This document shows, piece after piece, positions 8,668 through 17,404 of a DNA stretch of 64,000 nt. The translations under genes were made by a program, and so were the position numbers. Positions within the stretch are counted from its first letter, which is position 1; every line of letters starts with the position of its first letter. The DNA comes from SOJA01 sp964598485 (lineage in GTDB: Archaea > Thermoproteota > Bathyarchaeia > Bathyarchaeales > Bathycorpusculaceae): contig CAZRCD010000001.1 of NCBI GenBank assembly GCA_964598485.1, forward strand, positions 434,001 to 498,000, read 5' to 3'. The notes beneath the pieces are model-generated. The model saw only the letters and a list, made by a program, of their open reading frames with translations, had not been told where the DNA came from and made no database searches.

Positions 8668-9481
8668 TTGTTAAGGCTCCGAAATCTTCAGGTGCCAATT
8701 CTCTCAATCGTTTGTCGTGAAACGGGAGGGAATTAGCCAATTTGACAGCGTTTTCCGTGGTCGTAACATGTTTGCTTTTTATAAATGGTAGAACAGCGTT
8801 TCTAACCTTTCTATTGCGCTGTGTGAAAAGCGTTTGGACAAGTTGTTTAAACAAAACTTTGTCTTTCAAGGTGAAAGGCGGCGGCTTTTTCGGTTCTAAA
8901 CGTACAATAATTGAACCCACTTCTGGCTGGGGATAAAACATCCATTTCGGAACCTCGTCCAAGAGTTCAACCTCAACATGATAGTATGCAACAACTGTTA
9001 ACCACCCATAATCTTCACTTCCAACAGAAGCCACAAGCCGGTTCGCAAATTCTTTTTGAAAAATTAGGACTGCACACTCGAAATTTTTGTTGAAAAGCCA
9101 AGGAAGCAGAGATGAAGAAATGTGGTAAGGTGGCGCTGAAACAACTTTGTTGAACTGTGATAGCTGCACTTTAAGGACGTTGCCCTCGATTAGCTCAACG
9201 TTAGGCAAATCCCTAAGCTCCGCGTGTAAAACACGCCCAAGTCTTGAATCAGATTCAACAGCTAAAACACACTTGCATTTGTCGGCGAGAAAACTCGTTA
9301 AGAAGCCTAAACCAGCACCAATGTCCAATACTACGTCGTCTCGGCTTAGTGATGCATACTTAGTCATACATTGAAAAATTGAAGGTTCCACCATGAAATT
9401 CTGTCCTAAACGCTTCTTCGGAAAAATTCGATATCGTCGAAGTAGAAACTTCGTTCTTTCTAGGAGACTCATGACCGTCAT
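8651..9481 (-). CDS. rsmA: 16S rRNA dimethyladenosine transferase RsmA/KsgA
   Basis: A 276-residue rRNA adenine N6,N6-dimethyltransferase that modifies two adjacent adenines in helix 45 of 16S rRNA late in small-subunit assembly. It has the family opening KKRLGQNFMVEPSIF near residue 23, SAM motif VLDIGAGLGFLTSFLA near 54, and the catalytic motif IV as SAPYHISS near 114 (commonly NLPY or NPPY). The C-terminal helical domain contains LFTQRNRKVRNAV. Its ATG overlaps the DUF655 stop (TAATG), so the two are coupled. Confidence 0.95.
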   Translation of the reverse strand: MTVMSLLERTKFLLRRYRIFPKKRLGQNFMVEPSIFQCMTKYASLSRDDVVLDIGAGLGFLTSFLADKCKCVLAVESDSRLGRVLHAELRDLPNVELIEGNVLKVQLSQFNKVVSAPPYHISSSLLPWLFNKNFECAVLIFQKEFANRLVASVGSEDYGWLTVVAYYHVEVELLDEVPKWMFYPQPEVGSIIVRLEPKKPPPFTLKDKVLFKQLVQTLFTQRNRKVRNAVLPFIKSKHVTTTENAVKLANSLPFHDKRLRELAPEDFGALTNALAK

Positions 9482-10065
9482 TAACCAGTTAAGTTGCGTC
9501 TAGCAATCCTTGTGAACAACCGATACTTACTCCCGCCAGCCAACTCCTCCAAAATCCTTTTAGTAATCAACTTAACAGGGTCAGGTATTTGCGTGCGTTT
9601 CTGCAGGTCCTCAAAATTCTCAAAGGGTTTCCTTTCACGTTCGTCAATAACTTGCCACATGTACTTTTTCCCTATCCCCGGAATCAACTCCAAAGCATGC
9701 ATCCGAGGCGTTATGGCATGAGCTGTGTTGAAAAAGCGGACAAACTCTTTTTCACGATTAAGCACTATCTTACTGATCACCGTCGGAAGTTCCATCTTCG
9801 CAGTCCCAGTCAACTCATCATAACTTATTCGCCCAATGATGTATGTGATCTCCTTACGAGCCTTCTTCCCAACATAAACGCGATCATGAGGCTTCAGTGC
9901 AGCACCTTCCTTGGCTAAGGCTTCTAAAAGTGTAAAAAATTCTTCGCCTAAAAGTTGGACGAGAGCTCCCGCTCTGTATCCGGCTCTCCCAGTGGGGCGT
10001 GTTCCCGGGCGGCCGTGTGGCAGGAAATCTAGGACATAAGCGTGCTCTTCGTATCGCTTCTCCAT
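9481..10065 (-). CDS. DUF655 family RNA-binding-like protein
   Basis: A 194-residue archaeal DUF655 protein. Residues 1-90 look like a beta-rich domain (YVLDFLPHG, KPHDRVYVG). Residues 115-180 contain a helix-hairpin-helix-like segment, LELIPGIGKKYMWQVIDER, which suggests nucleic-acid contact. The gene lies between rpo4 and rsmA, a neighbourhood conserved in many archaea, so a role in rRNA or translation is plausible but unproven. The ATG at 10065 yields the family's usual start. It is coupled by overlap to rsmA. Confidence 0.88.
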   Translation of the reverse strand: MEKRYEEHAYVLDFLPHGRPGTRPTGRAGYRAGALVQLLGEEFFTLLEALAKEGAALKPHDRVYVGKKARKEITYIIGRISYDELTGTAKMELPTVISKIVLNREKEFVRFFNTAHAITPRMHALELIPGIGKKYMWQVIDERERKPFENFEDLQKRTQIPDPVKLITKRILEELAGGSKYRLFTRIARRNLTG

Positions 10066-10118
10066 TGTATTCGCCTATAATTTAGTCTCTTATTGCTTAA
10101 AAAATGTAAGCAAAAATG

Positions 10119-10457
10119 CTATTTCAATTTTCGGTTTTCATCTAGTAAGTTAACTATGGCTTCGAGTTTTGAGGTTTCAATAATTTTGCGTCCACCAGAA
10201 AGGAAAACTCTCAACTCTTCGACGCTTTTGGGCATGCAGTTAACGACTTGAATGGCTTCTTCCTCCTCTAAACCGAATTTCTCCACAAGTTTTTCCATAA
10301 GTTTTTCAGACGCTTCAGCATCTACCTTGGAAAATTTAGATGCGTAATCCAGTGTGCGACGCTGAAACTGGTCTAAATTTTCTTCTCCTAAAGATACCAG
10401 CAACTTCTTAACTTGTGGAACTGTGAGATTCTTTTCTCTTATTGCGTTTTTTGCCAT
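10119..10457 (-). CDS. rpoF: RNA polymerase subunit Rpo4 (RpoF)
   Basis: A 112-residue stalk subunit of archaeal RNA polymerase (Rpb4 homologue), which pairs with Rpo7 to bind the emerging transcript. The sequence is helix-rich, with TLDYASKFSKVDAEASEKL in the middle and EEEEAIQVVNCMPKSVEELR in the HRDC-like C-terminal part. I use the ATG at 10457; a TTG two codons upstream directly follows the L21e stop and is an alternative. The position directly after L21e is typical for archaea. Confidence 0.93.
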   Translation of the reverse strand: MAKNAIREKNLTVPQVKKLLVSLGEENLDQFQRRTLDYASKFSKVDAEASEKLMEKLVEKFGLEEEEAIQVVNCMPKSVEELRVFLSGGRKIIETSKLEAIVNLLDENRKLK

Positions 10458-10463
10458 TTCCAA

Positions 10464-10757
10464 TCAACTTTTATAAGGTTCTAAATGCTCAGGTCTAACA
10501 ATAATCTCTCTGACAGCTTTTCCTTGTGTAACACTCAAAACGTAGCTTCTTCCACGTTTTTCAATCACTGTCCCGACTTTGCCGTGGTAACGCCTATGAG
10601 GCATACCCTTTTGGACACTTGGCTCTATCTTAATGACTACACGGTTTCCAAGCTTGTATTCATAGAGCAGTTTGCTTAGTCTCATTTTACCCCTTTCTCT
10701 CGGCTTCTTTTTCAGAAGATGACGCGTTCCCGCACGAAAACCCTTGGATTTCTTCAT
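10464..10757 (-). CDS. rpl21e: Ribosomal protein L21e
   Basis: A 97-residue large-subunit protein (eL21). The start MKKSKGFRAGTRHLLKKK and the block GMPHRRYHGKVGTVIEKRG are family signatures. I chose the ATG at 10757 because GAGGTGG lies five bases upstream; a GTG three codons earlier would leave no proper spacing. Its stop abuts rpo4, and pus10 ends 12 bases upstream, giving a compact operon. Confidence 0.95.
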   Translation of the reverse strand: MKKSKGFRAGTRHLLKKKPRERGKMRLSKLLYEYKLGNRVVIKIEPSVQKGMPHRRYHGKVGTVIEKRGRSYVLSVTQGKAVREIIVRPEHLEPYKS

Positions 10758-10769
10758 TTCATCCACCTC

Positions 10770-12104
10770 TTAACTCTTCGTAAACACGTTCAAAACATCA
10801 AGCTCCACGGGCTCCGCTTTGTTTTTGAGAATTTCTGAAACACTGGGTTTAGTTCTCCCATCATCAGCAGTCACCAATTCCTTAACATATAGCCCTCCTT
10901 GACAACGTATTCTCACTTCAGCCTTTTTAGGCGACAACTTCTTTACCTTAACCTCGTATATGTACCTTTCTCGTGTCAAGTCTGCCCGTCTGTGCAAGAC
11001 ACGTGTTGGGGTTCTTTGCTTGATTACAGTGTTTGTCAGCTTTTCTTCTAGAAGACGCAGGTTTCCAGCTGTGATTTTGTTTTCGAACTTTATAATGACA
11101 CGATATTCTTTTTGCGCTGACTCCGCCTTTTTCAACTTTCTAACAACGTCTCTATCTGCGGAACATAGATTTGAAACCTCAACTTTCCCTTTAGCGTAAG
11201 CATTTACAGCCTTCTCTAGCTTTTCAAGGTCTAAAAACCGCTTCTTTGGTCTTGTAATTTCTATTACGAAGGGTCTGCCATTACCCAGCATCCGAGCGTC
11301 AATGTCTTCTCTTCCTGAAGCATGAAATGAGCCTTTAACACCATGTGTAGCCTCTAGAAAAGGCTCCTCGATTATTTCTTCCACTGATTCTGGATACAAT
11401 TTTCCAGTCCAGTTGCATTTTTCACAGCCTCTTCCCCCGCAGTTGGAGCACAACCATTTTGATTGAGGTATGCCTCTAACCAGTTTTCTATAACGTCCAG
11501 CTACGTACAGCGGATTCACCTGAAACCTTATCTCTTCCATCAGCGGATTGACAAGCACAACCACTTCAGGTTTTTGGTACTCCACGGTTTTTCCAACGTG
11601 TTCTGCAATTTTTTTGCCTATTATTCGTCCAAACTCGTTTCGCATGCTTTCGCCATAGCACACTTCGAATTCAGCCTTGAATTCATCTTCACGTTCTTCA
11701 ACCACGACGGGAAGTTGTATGCCCACCAAAAAGCTGCTGTATTCATAGTCCTTAAGCTTGTCCAAGGCTTTTTCTGCAAGTTCGTTAACAACCTTAAATT
11801 TGTCTTCGCACAAGAAGCAGGTTTTTGGGACATGCTTTCTTGGAATACGCTTTTTCATTCGATGCAGTATTTCTTTCGCTGTTTCGAAAAAACCATTCAT
11901 TGCAAGAATCTTAAGAGTTCTTATGCTCTCCTTGTTTTTGGAAAGAGTAAGCGTGTGAGCCTCTAGCGTTAAAATAGTTTTTATTGCTTTTCCTCTTTCA
12001 TGGTTTTCCATGCCATGTCCGAGCAGTGCAAACTGTCTTCCTAAGCAATGATCGCATAGAGGATGCTTTTCAAGCATCTTCAAAGCTTTTTTCAGAATAC
12101 TCAT
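10770..12104 (-). CDS. pus10: tRNA pseudouridine synthase Pus10
   Basis: A 444-residue enzyme that makes pseudouridine at positions 54 and 55 in archaeal tRNA. The N-terminal THUMP-containing part has zinc-binding CDHCLGRQ near residue 18 and CFLCEDKF near 96; a second cluster CSNCGGRGCEKC lies near 220. The catalytic core reads ASGREDIDARMLGNGRPF near 263, with the central Asp of DIDAR as the nucleophile. The C-terminal QGGLYVKELVTADDGRTKPS is conserved. Length matches archaeal Pus10. It sits between srp54 and L21e on the minus strand. Confidence 0.96.
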   Translation of the reverse strand: MSILKKALKMLEKHPLCDHCLGRQFALLGHGMENHERGKAIKTILTLEAHTLTLSKNKESIRTLKILAMNGFFETAKEILHRMKKRIPRKHVPKTCFLCEDKFKVVNELAEKALDKLKDYEYSSFLVGIQLPVVVEEREDEFKAEFEVCYGESMRNEFGRIIGKKIAEHVGKTVEYQKPEVVVLVNPLMEEIRFQVNPLYVAGRYRKLVRGIPQSKWLCSNCGGRGCEKCNWTGKLYPESVEEIIEEPFLEATHGVKGSFHASGREDIDARMLGNGRPFVIEITRPKKRFLDLEKLEKAVNAYAKGKVEVSNLCSADRDVVRKLKKAESAQKEYRVIIKFENKITAGNLRLLEEKLTNTVIKQRTPTRVLHRRADLTRERYIYEVKVKKLSPKKAEVRIRCQGGLYVKELVTADDGRTKPSVSEILKNKAEPVELDVLNVFTKS

Positions 12105-12136
12105 GACGCCATTCCCTATTTACCGTACGATTGAAG

Positions 12137-13471
12137 TTACTTGAAATCTAGCGGCATTCCCTTCTTGAAAAATGGTAGTTTCTTTTTTCTCCGCAGAGTT
12201 TTCAGCATCCGGCGCATCATGGAGTATTGTTTTAGGAGTTCTTTCACTTCTTTTTCGTTTGTTCCGGAGCCTCTTGCCACTCGTCTGATTCTTGAAGCGT
12301 TAAGAACTTTCGGGTTTTCCTTTTCTTTTGGTGTCATGGATTGAATTATTACGCGCCACTTCTCTAAACGGTCTTCGGCTATTTCCAGCTGTTCTTCTGG
12401 TATGTTGTAAGACATGCCTGGAAGCATTTTTAGAAGTTTTCGGAAGGGTCCCATCCCTTTTACTGCTTCGAACTGTTCATACATGTCTGTTAGTGTGAAT
12501 TTACCGCTTAAGATAGCCTTGGCCTTTTTTTCTGGAACCTTTATCTCTGCTTCTCGTACCTTCTCAAGCAGGGTTTCCAGATCACCCATGCCTAGTAGTC
12601 TGCCCACGAAACGAGAGGGATTAAAAGATTCAATGTCTTGTATTTTTTCTCCTGAACTGATGAATTTTATGGGTGCGCCTGTAGCTGCGACTGCTGAGAG
12701 GGCGCCACCTCCTCTAGCTGACCCGTCTAGTTTTGTTACAAGGATCGACCCTATCGGTGTTGCTTCGTTGAAGGCTTTTGCTTGAACCGTTGCTTGTTGA
12801 CCAATTGTTCCGTCGATCACGAGCATGATTTCGTCCGGTTTGATTTTTTTCTCAAGCATCTTCATCTCTTTAATTAGTTCTTTCTCTTCTTTGTGGCGAC
12901 CGGCAGTGTCCAGAATTATCAAGTCTTTGTTGCTGAATTGCTTCAGCCCTTCTGAGGCTAGTTTAACAGGTTTTTTCGCCTTCGGGTTTCCATATAAAGG
13001 TACGTTTATTCGGTTTGTGAGCTGCTGGAGTTGTGCATAAGCGCCTGGGCGGTATGTGTCGGCACAGATCAAACCCGGTTTTAGTCCTCTTTTCTGGAAG
13101 TATCTTGCAAGTTTGGCAGCGGCTGTTGTCTTTCCAGATCCTTGGATGCCGACAAGCATTATTATTTTCCTTTTTTCAGGTTCTATCTTTATTGGAACTG
13201 GTTTTTCGCCGAGAAAGCGTGTTAGCTCTTCGTAAACGACTTTTAGTACGTGTTCGCGTCTTGAAATGCCCGGAGGAACTTTTTCTTTTAATGCTCTGTT
13301 TTCTATTCGCTTGGAAATGTCGAGTACAAGTTTTACGTTTACATCTGCCTGAAGTAATGCCCTTTGTAGGTCTCGCACTAGTTCTTTAACTGCAGCCTCG
13401 TCAACGATAGAGGCTCTGAAAATCTTTCTTAAGGCTGCGTGGAGTGAAGAGCCTAAGTGTTCTAGTGCCAT
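12137..13471 (-). CDS. srp54: Signal recognition particle GTPase SRP54
   Basis: A 444-residue SRP54 (Ffh) that binds SRP RNA and signal sequences and docks with FtsY at the membrane. The N domain covers residues 1-90. The G domain has the P-loop GIQGSGKTTAAAKLA near 107, DTYRPGAYAQL near 140, DTAGRHK near 189 and TKLDG near 246. The M domain (about 300-444) contains the methionine-rich helices and the RNA-binding RIRRVARGSG segment. It starts the minus-strand run. The start region lies opposite the PAC2 gene across a 115-base divergent spacer. Confidence 0.97.
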   Translation of the reverse strand: MALEHLGSSLHAALRKIFRASIVDEAAVKELVRDLQRALLQADVNVKLVLDISKRIENRALKEKVPPGISRREHVLKVVYEELTRFLGEKPVPIKIEPEKRKIIMLVGIQGSGKTTAAAKLARYFQKRGLKPGLICADTYRPGAYAQLQQLTNRINVPLYGNPKAKKPVKLASEGLKQFSNKDLIILDTAGRHKEEKELIKEMKMLEKKIKPDEIMLVIDGTIGQQATVQAKAFNEATPIGSILVTKLDGSARGGGALSAVAATGAPIKFISSGEKIQDIESFNPSRFVGRLLGMGDLETLLEKVREAEIKVPEKKAKAILSGKFTLTDMYEQFEAVKGMGPFRKLLKMLPGMSYNIPEEQLEIAEDRLEKWRVIIQSMTPKEKENPKVLNASRIRRVARGSGTNEKEVKELLKQYSMMRRMLKTLRRKKKLPFFKKGMPLDFK

Positions 13472-13586
13472 GGTTTCATCCAGATTTTAAGTCGTTTACG
13501 CCTTTAAATAGATATTCAGTATTTGGGAGTTGAACTTCCATAAACTTTTTACACCTCTTAGACTTTAAAGTGTTTGAGGATTGAGA

Positions 13587-14333
13587 TTGAGCGAAGAGGT
13601 AAAGATTATAGAGAGGAATGAGATTTCACGTGGTGCTGTCATGCTTTTCGGTTTTCCAGATGTTGGATTAGTTGGCGTCATTGCAGCTTCACATTTAATA
13701 TCAGAGCTTAACTTAACCGAGGTGGCATATATGGATTCAAGGTTGCTGCCGCCTCTAATTGTTTTGCATGAGGGATTGCCTCATTCGCCGATAAGGGTTT
13801 TTGGAAATCATGAGGTTCTTCTTGCTGTTTCGGAAACAGCCGTGTCAGCAGATACAATCTATCCTATAATGCATACCTTAATTGACTGGGGAAGAAGCAA
13901 AGATGTTAAAAAGATGATTTCAATGAGCGGCATTCCAGTTCAAGACAGACAAGATGTTAAGCAGTTGAGGGTGTTTGCTGCCGCATCAAACCCAGAGATA
14001 CTGAAGGCGGTCAAAGACAAGGGCGTACAAGTGCTGAAGGAAGGGTATATGGTTGGTCCCCAAGCAATTATGATGCAATACTGTGCCAAAACAGATGTAC
14101 CAGCCATTACTCTGCTTGCACAGTGTTTCTTTAACTATCCAGACCCGGAAGCTGCAGCGGAATTACTGAAGGAATTAACAAAAATCGCGGAAATTAAAGT
14201 GGACGTTTCAAAGCTTTTGGAGAAGGGTGAAGAAATCCGTTTGAGGGCTAGGGATGTGATGAGGCGAACTCAACAAGAAATGTCAAAGATGAAGAAAACC
14301 CAAGAGTACGACATACCAATGTACGTGTCTTAG
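13587..14333 (+). CDS. PAC2-family protein (proteasome assembly chaperone-like)
   Basis: A 248-residue protein of the PAC2/PbaB superfamily. The fold core is visible as AVMLFGFPDVGLVGVIAASHL near residue 17, and the SMSGIPVQ turn near 111. Eukaryotic PAC2 and archaeal PbaA/PbaB help assemble proteasome alpha rings; the exact partner here is unknown. The C-terminal 50 residues are helical and charged. I prefer the TTG at 13587, six bases after TGAGGA; a TTG two codons upstream overlaps that site and is less likely. The Hsp20 gene follows 12 bases downstream, which suggests a protein quality-control unit (inference). Confidence 0.87.
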   Translation: MSEEVKIIERNEISRGAVMLFGFPDVGLVGVIAASHLISELNLTEVAYMDSRLLPPLIVLHEGLPHSPIRVFGNHEVLLAVSETAVSADTIYPIMHTLIDWGRSKDVKKMISMSGIPVQDRQDVKQLRVFAAASNPEILKAVKDKGVQVLKEGYMVGPQAIMMQYCAKTDVPAITLLAQCFFNYPDPEAAAELLKELTKIAEIKVDVSKLLEKGEEIRLRARDVMRRTQQEMSKMKKTQEYDIPMYVS

Positions 14334-14345
14334 GGTGGTGTTGAA

Positions 14346-14768
14346 ATGTCAACTAAAAGAAGGCGTTCAATCTTCGACATCATCAGCGAATACTTTGAGG
14401 ACTTACAGGAACGGACTGAAAGATTCAGAGAAGTGTTAATTGAAAAGCCAAGCTGGAACCGTGGAGCTTGCACGATGGAACCTCTACAGAATATAATGGT
14501 GACTCCGACGGAAGTGATAGTTACTGTTGATTTACCCTACGCAGAAGAGAACAAAATACGCGTTAAACCCATAAGCCAAGACACTATCGAGATATTGGCG
14601 AAGATGAAACGAAAAATACGATTTGACGATTTCGGCATAACCCACTATGAAGGTGAATTTGAAACACTCCACTGTCAAACACGTGTCCCAGTACCCGTGT
14701 ACATGGATAAAATGGAACTTCGCTTCAAAAAGGGAATTTTGGAGATTCACCTGCCCCGAAAACATTAA
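14346..14768 (+). CDS. Hsp20-family small heat-shock protein
   Basis: A 140-residue alpha-crystallin domain chaperone that holds unfolding proteins. The beta-sandwich spans about residues 48-138, from VTPTEVIVTVDLPYAEENKI to the C-terminal FKKGILEIHLPRK, the classic GILEIxLP end. The N-terminal region is charged, as in oligomerising small heat-shock proteins. A GGTGGTG precedes the ATG. It probably shares a transcript with the PAC2 gene. The usual C-terminal I-x-I tail motif is absent because the protein ends shortly after the last strand. Confidence 0.92.
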   Translation: MSTKRRRSIFDIISEYFEDLQERTERFREVLIEKPSWNRGACTMEPLQNIMVTPTEVIVTVDLPYAEENKIRVKPISQDTIEILAKMKRKIRFDDFGITHYEGEFETLHCQTRVPVPVYMDKMELRFKKGILEIHLPRKH

Positions 14769-14955
14769 TATGAAATTCCGATAGAGTAGGTTGCGAGCCT
14801 CAGCGCTAGCTTCACATTGTCTTCACAGATCAGATTGTTCTTTTTGCATCATCGGCTGCAAAACATACTGTGTGAACAACAAAATGAGTTTTAATGAAAA
14901 ATCTTAACAGTAACCTACGCTGACTATTTAGAAAAGGTTTAGCAGGTGAAACATC

Positions 14956-15156
14956 TTGACGGTGGAACGAGTAATTCATTTTGCTATGTTCGTCCTCATA
15001 TTGGTGGGCTTATGTGCAGTAAGTGCTTGGGCAAGCTGTACTTATCTGAGCGACAACTTGGTATTAGAAGTGGCAAGCTTAGCGTTGAGTTGGGGATTGA
15101 TACTTTCAATACTTTATGTAGGGTTTAGACAGCTCGATTGGGATTGGTGGAGTTAA
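14956..15156 (+). CDS. Small two-helix membrane protein
   Basis: A 66-residue hydrophobic protein with two predicted membrane helices, about residues 6-27 and 36-55, and a Trp-rich end (DWDWWS). The start is a TTG six bases after GGTGA, the spacing used by confident genes in this window. No family is recognised. It stands alone between Hsp20 and the convergent aIF5A gene. Coding status rests on the ribosome site and the membrane-like composition only. Confidence 0.5.
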   Translation: MTVERVIHFAMFVLILVGLCAVSAWASCTYLSDNLVLEVASLALSWGLILSILYVGFRQLDWDWWS

Positions 15157-15224
15157 ACACGATCCAAAAAGGGCAACATCAGAAATAGCCGTTTCAGTTT
15201 TTTCGAATCTTCTCTCATTTCATA

Positions 15225-15617
15225 CTATTTAGTCCTAAGAATTTTTACTCTGCCCATTATCCGCCAATATTCGATTTCAACGCCTGCGACAAGTTTCACC
15301 TTCAAATCTTCGTCTTCAGGAAAAGGCGCATCCACATACTCATAGGTTTCTAAATCCATTATTTGAACGCCAGAAGACATGACTGAAAACACTTGGCCAC
15401 TTCTCTTATTAATCATCGGCACTTCAACGTTTGCATCAACAGGCTTAACAAAGCTTCTTTTAACACCATCAAAAATACCTATTGCCACGATTCTTGCCTT
15501 AGCCGACCCATGTTTTCCAGGTTTCGACTTAGTTATGTCAACTATGTGGCACGGTTCACCATCCACAATTATGTAACGACCTACACGTAGGCTTCCAACA
15601 CCAGCTGGCTTACTCAT
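15225..15617 (-). CDS. Translation factor aIF5A
   Basis: A 130-residue IF5A homologue that helps the ribosome past difficult peptide bonds. The hypusination loop reads SKPGKHGSAKARI, so Lys35 should be modified by deoxyhypusine synthase. The N-terminal SH3-like and C-terminal OB-fold domains are both present and of normal length. It is divergent from the PEP carboxylase gene and shares its upstream spacer. Confidence 0.97.
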   Translation of the reverse strand: MSKPAGVGSLRVGRYIIVDGEPCHIVDITKSKPGKHGSAKARIVAIGIFDGVKRSFVKPVDANVEVPMINKRSGQVFSVMSSGVQIMDLETYEYVDAPFPEDEDLKVKLVAGVEIEYWRIMGRVKILRTK

Positions 15618-15668
15618 ACCCCCACCAACTTACTAGTCTTTTATCCACAGCAATTTTAAACAACACCC

Positions 15669-15678
15669 ATATATAAAT
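15669..15678 (+). promoter_or_regulatory. TATA box of the PEP carboxylase gene
   Basis: The element ATATATAAAT lies about 45 bases before the ppcA ATG. With transcription usually starting about 25 bases past an archaeal TATA box, the leader would be roughly 20 bases and would hold the GCGGAG ribosome site. Confidence 0.6.
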
Positions 15679-15719
15679 TAAAGTTTCGAACAACAAGGTT
15701 TGAGCGGAGAAAATAACCT

Positions 15720-17291
15720 ATGAGAAAAATTCCTTCGACCATGTCTACACAACATCCGGACAATGCTACAATTCCATCTTGGATTAGAGGAGAAATAATA
15801 GCAGGAGAAGATGAAGTTCATGAAGTGTATTTCGCATTCAAAGAGTTAAAGTGTGAAGAACAAATGTGGGATTGGGAAGGAAAGGATGTTGACCCAAACG
15901 TCTTAAGGAAACTCTTCGTAAACCACCCGAACTTTTTCAGAGAACATGTCCTTGGTAAAGACTTTTTCATAACCTATCGTGTTCCAAATCCTTCAGTAGA
16001 GGCAGCTGAAAAGAAAGTGCTAATAGAAGCCTTAGAATCAATTCCCCGCTGCTATGATGTTGCCGAAAGCTTCTACGGCAAAGAAGTTTGTCCGCCAATC
16101 TTTGAAGTCATCTTACCATTAACAACAAGTCACTTTGAATTGCTTCGAGTGGAATCATACTATAGAGAAATAATTGTTGGAAAAGAAAAAATGAGGTTCT
16201 CTAATGTTGAGGAAGTATCTATACAGGATTGGGTGGGCAGTTTTCAACCGAAGAAAGTGGAAATTATCCCGTTAATAGAAGACTGGAACAGCTTACTCCA
16301 TATGGATCAAATCTTATCCGAGTACATAAAAATATCAAAACCAGCCTATCTGAGAGTTTTCCTAGCAAGATCAGATCCAGCTTTAAATTATGGGCTGATT
16401 CCGGCTGTGCTTCTTGTAAAAATCGCATTGTCAAAAATACGCAAAACTTCTGAGATATACGAAACAGATATGTTCCCCGTAATAGGCACGGGTTCCTTGC
16501 CATTTAGAGGACATTTAACGCCCAACAACATTGGCAATTTTATAGAAGAATATGCTGGAGTTAGAACCGTTACCGTTCAATCTGCCTTAAAATATGACTT
16601 TGATGAGCATGGTACAAAAGAAACAGTAACTGTGCTGAACAAAGAATTAGAGAAAAGCTGTGCGAAAACAATAACGGAAGAGGAAGAGCGTGTCATAAAA
16701 GATCTGATTGACGTTTTTAGGAGGAATTACCAGAGAGAAATAGAAGAGCTAGCTCCAATCATCAATTATGTATCTGGCTTTGTACCAAGTCGAAGGGCAA
16801 GAAAATTGCACATCGGTTTGTTTGGCTACAGCAGACAGGTAGGAAGAACACAGCTGCCTAGGGCAATAAGGTTTACCGCAGCCATGTACTCCTTGGGCCT
16901 CCCCCCAGAACTTATTGGTGCTGGCGCTTTAGCAAAGCTTTCAGAAAATCAATGGAAACTCATGGAAGAGTACTATATCCACTGGAAAACTGACTTAAGT
17001 TTTGCTGCCGAGTTTCTATGCTGGCAGAATTTGAACTATTTAATGGGAGAAAAAGAAATCGTAGAAAATGTCTCGGAAAAATTTAAGCTTCAAAATGCAA
17101 TTCCACATGTAATGGAAGATTTAGAGAACTTCGAGCAAATGACTGGTGTCCACTTAGGACCGAAAAAACTTGCTCATAGAAAACACGCAAATATGGTCAA
17201 CAACATTTTGCTTTCGTTAGCCGAGGGTAATGAGAAAGAGATGAGGAATTACATTATAGAGGCTGCGAAAATAAGGTGTTCTCTTGGATAA
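15720..17291 (+). CDS. ppcA: Archaeal-type phosphoenolpyruvate carboxylase
   Basis: A 523-residue enzyme that carboxylates PEP to oxaloacetate with bicarbonate. It belongs to the short archaeal PpcA family, not the 900-residue bacterial type. Family marks include STMSTQHPDNATIPSW at the N-terminus, a FPVIGTGSLPFRGHLTPNN block near residue 256, and SRQVGRTQLPRAIRFTAAMYS near 373, with Arg and His residues expected in PEP binding. It supplies C4 acids from PEP, the product of the PEP synthase at the window start. Length is normal and the frame intact. Confidence 0.96.
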   Translation: MRKIPSTMSTQHPDNATIPSWIRGEIIAGEDEVHEVYFAFKELKCEEQMWDWEGKDVDPNVLRKLFVNHPNFFREHVLGKDFFITYRVPNPSVEAAEKKVLIEALESIPRCYDVAESFYGKEVCPPIFEVILPLTTSHFELLRVESYYREIIVGKEKMRFSNVEEVSIQDWVGSFQPKKVEIIPLIEDWNSLLHMDQILSEYIKISKPAYLRVFLARSDPALNYGLIPAVLLVKIALSKIRKTSEIYETDMFPVIGTGSLPFRGHLTPNNIGNFIEEYAGVRTVTVQSALKYDFDEHGTKETVTVLNKELEKSCAKTITEEEERVIKDLIDVFRRNYQREIEELAPIINYVSGFVPSRRARKLHIGLFGYSRQVGRTQLPRAIRFTAAMYSLGLPPELIGAGALAKLSENQWKLMEEYYIHWKTDLSFAAEFLCWQNLNYLMGEKEIVENVSEKFKLQNAIPHVMEDLENFEQMTGVHLGPKKLAHRKHANMVNNILLSLAEGNEKEMRNYIIEAAKIRCSLG

Positions 17292-17363
17292 CCCTATTTT
17301 AATGGAAACAAAACCCGAAACATCAAATAGAAGATACGTTTCTAAGAACTTTAGCCTTTATCC

Positions 17364-17373
17364 ATATATAACT
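17364..17373 (+). promoter_or_regulatory. TATA box of the nadK operon
   Basis: ATATATAACT lies 40-50 bases before the NAD kinase start candidates. It probably drives a run of NAD kinase, NOB1 and the pyruvate-kinase-C-like gene, which follow one another with overlaps or very short gaps. Confidence 0.55.
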
Positions 17374-17404
17374 AAGAAAGATATTGTGCTAAATAGATGA
17401 AAAG

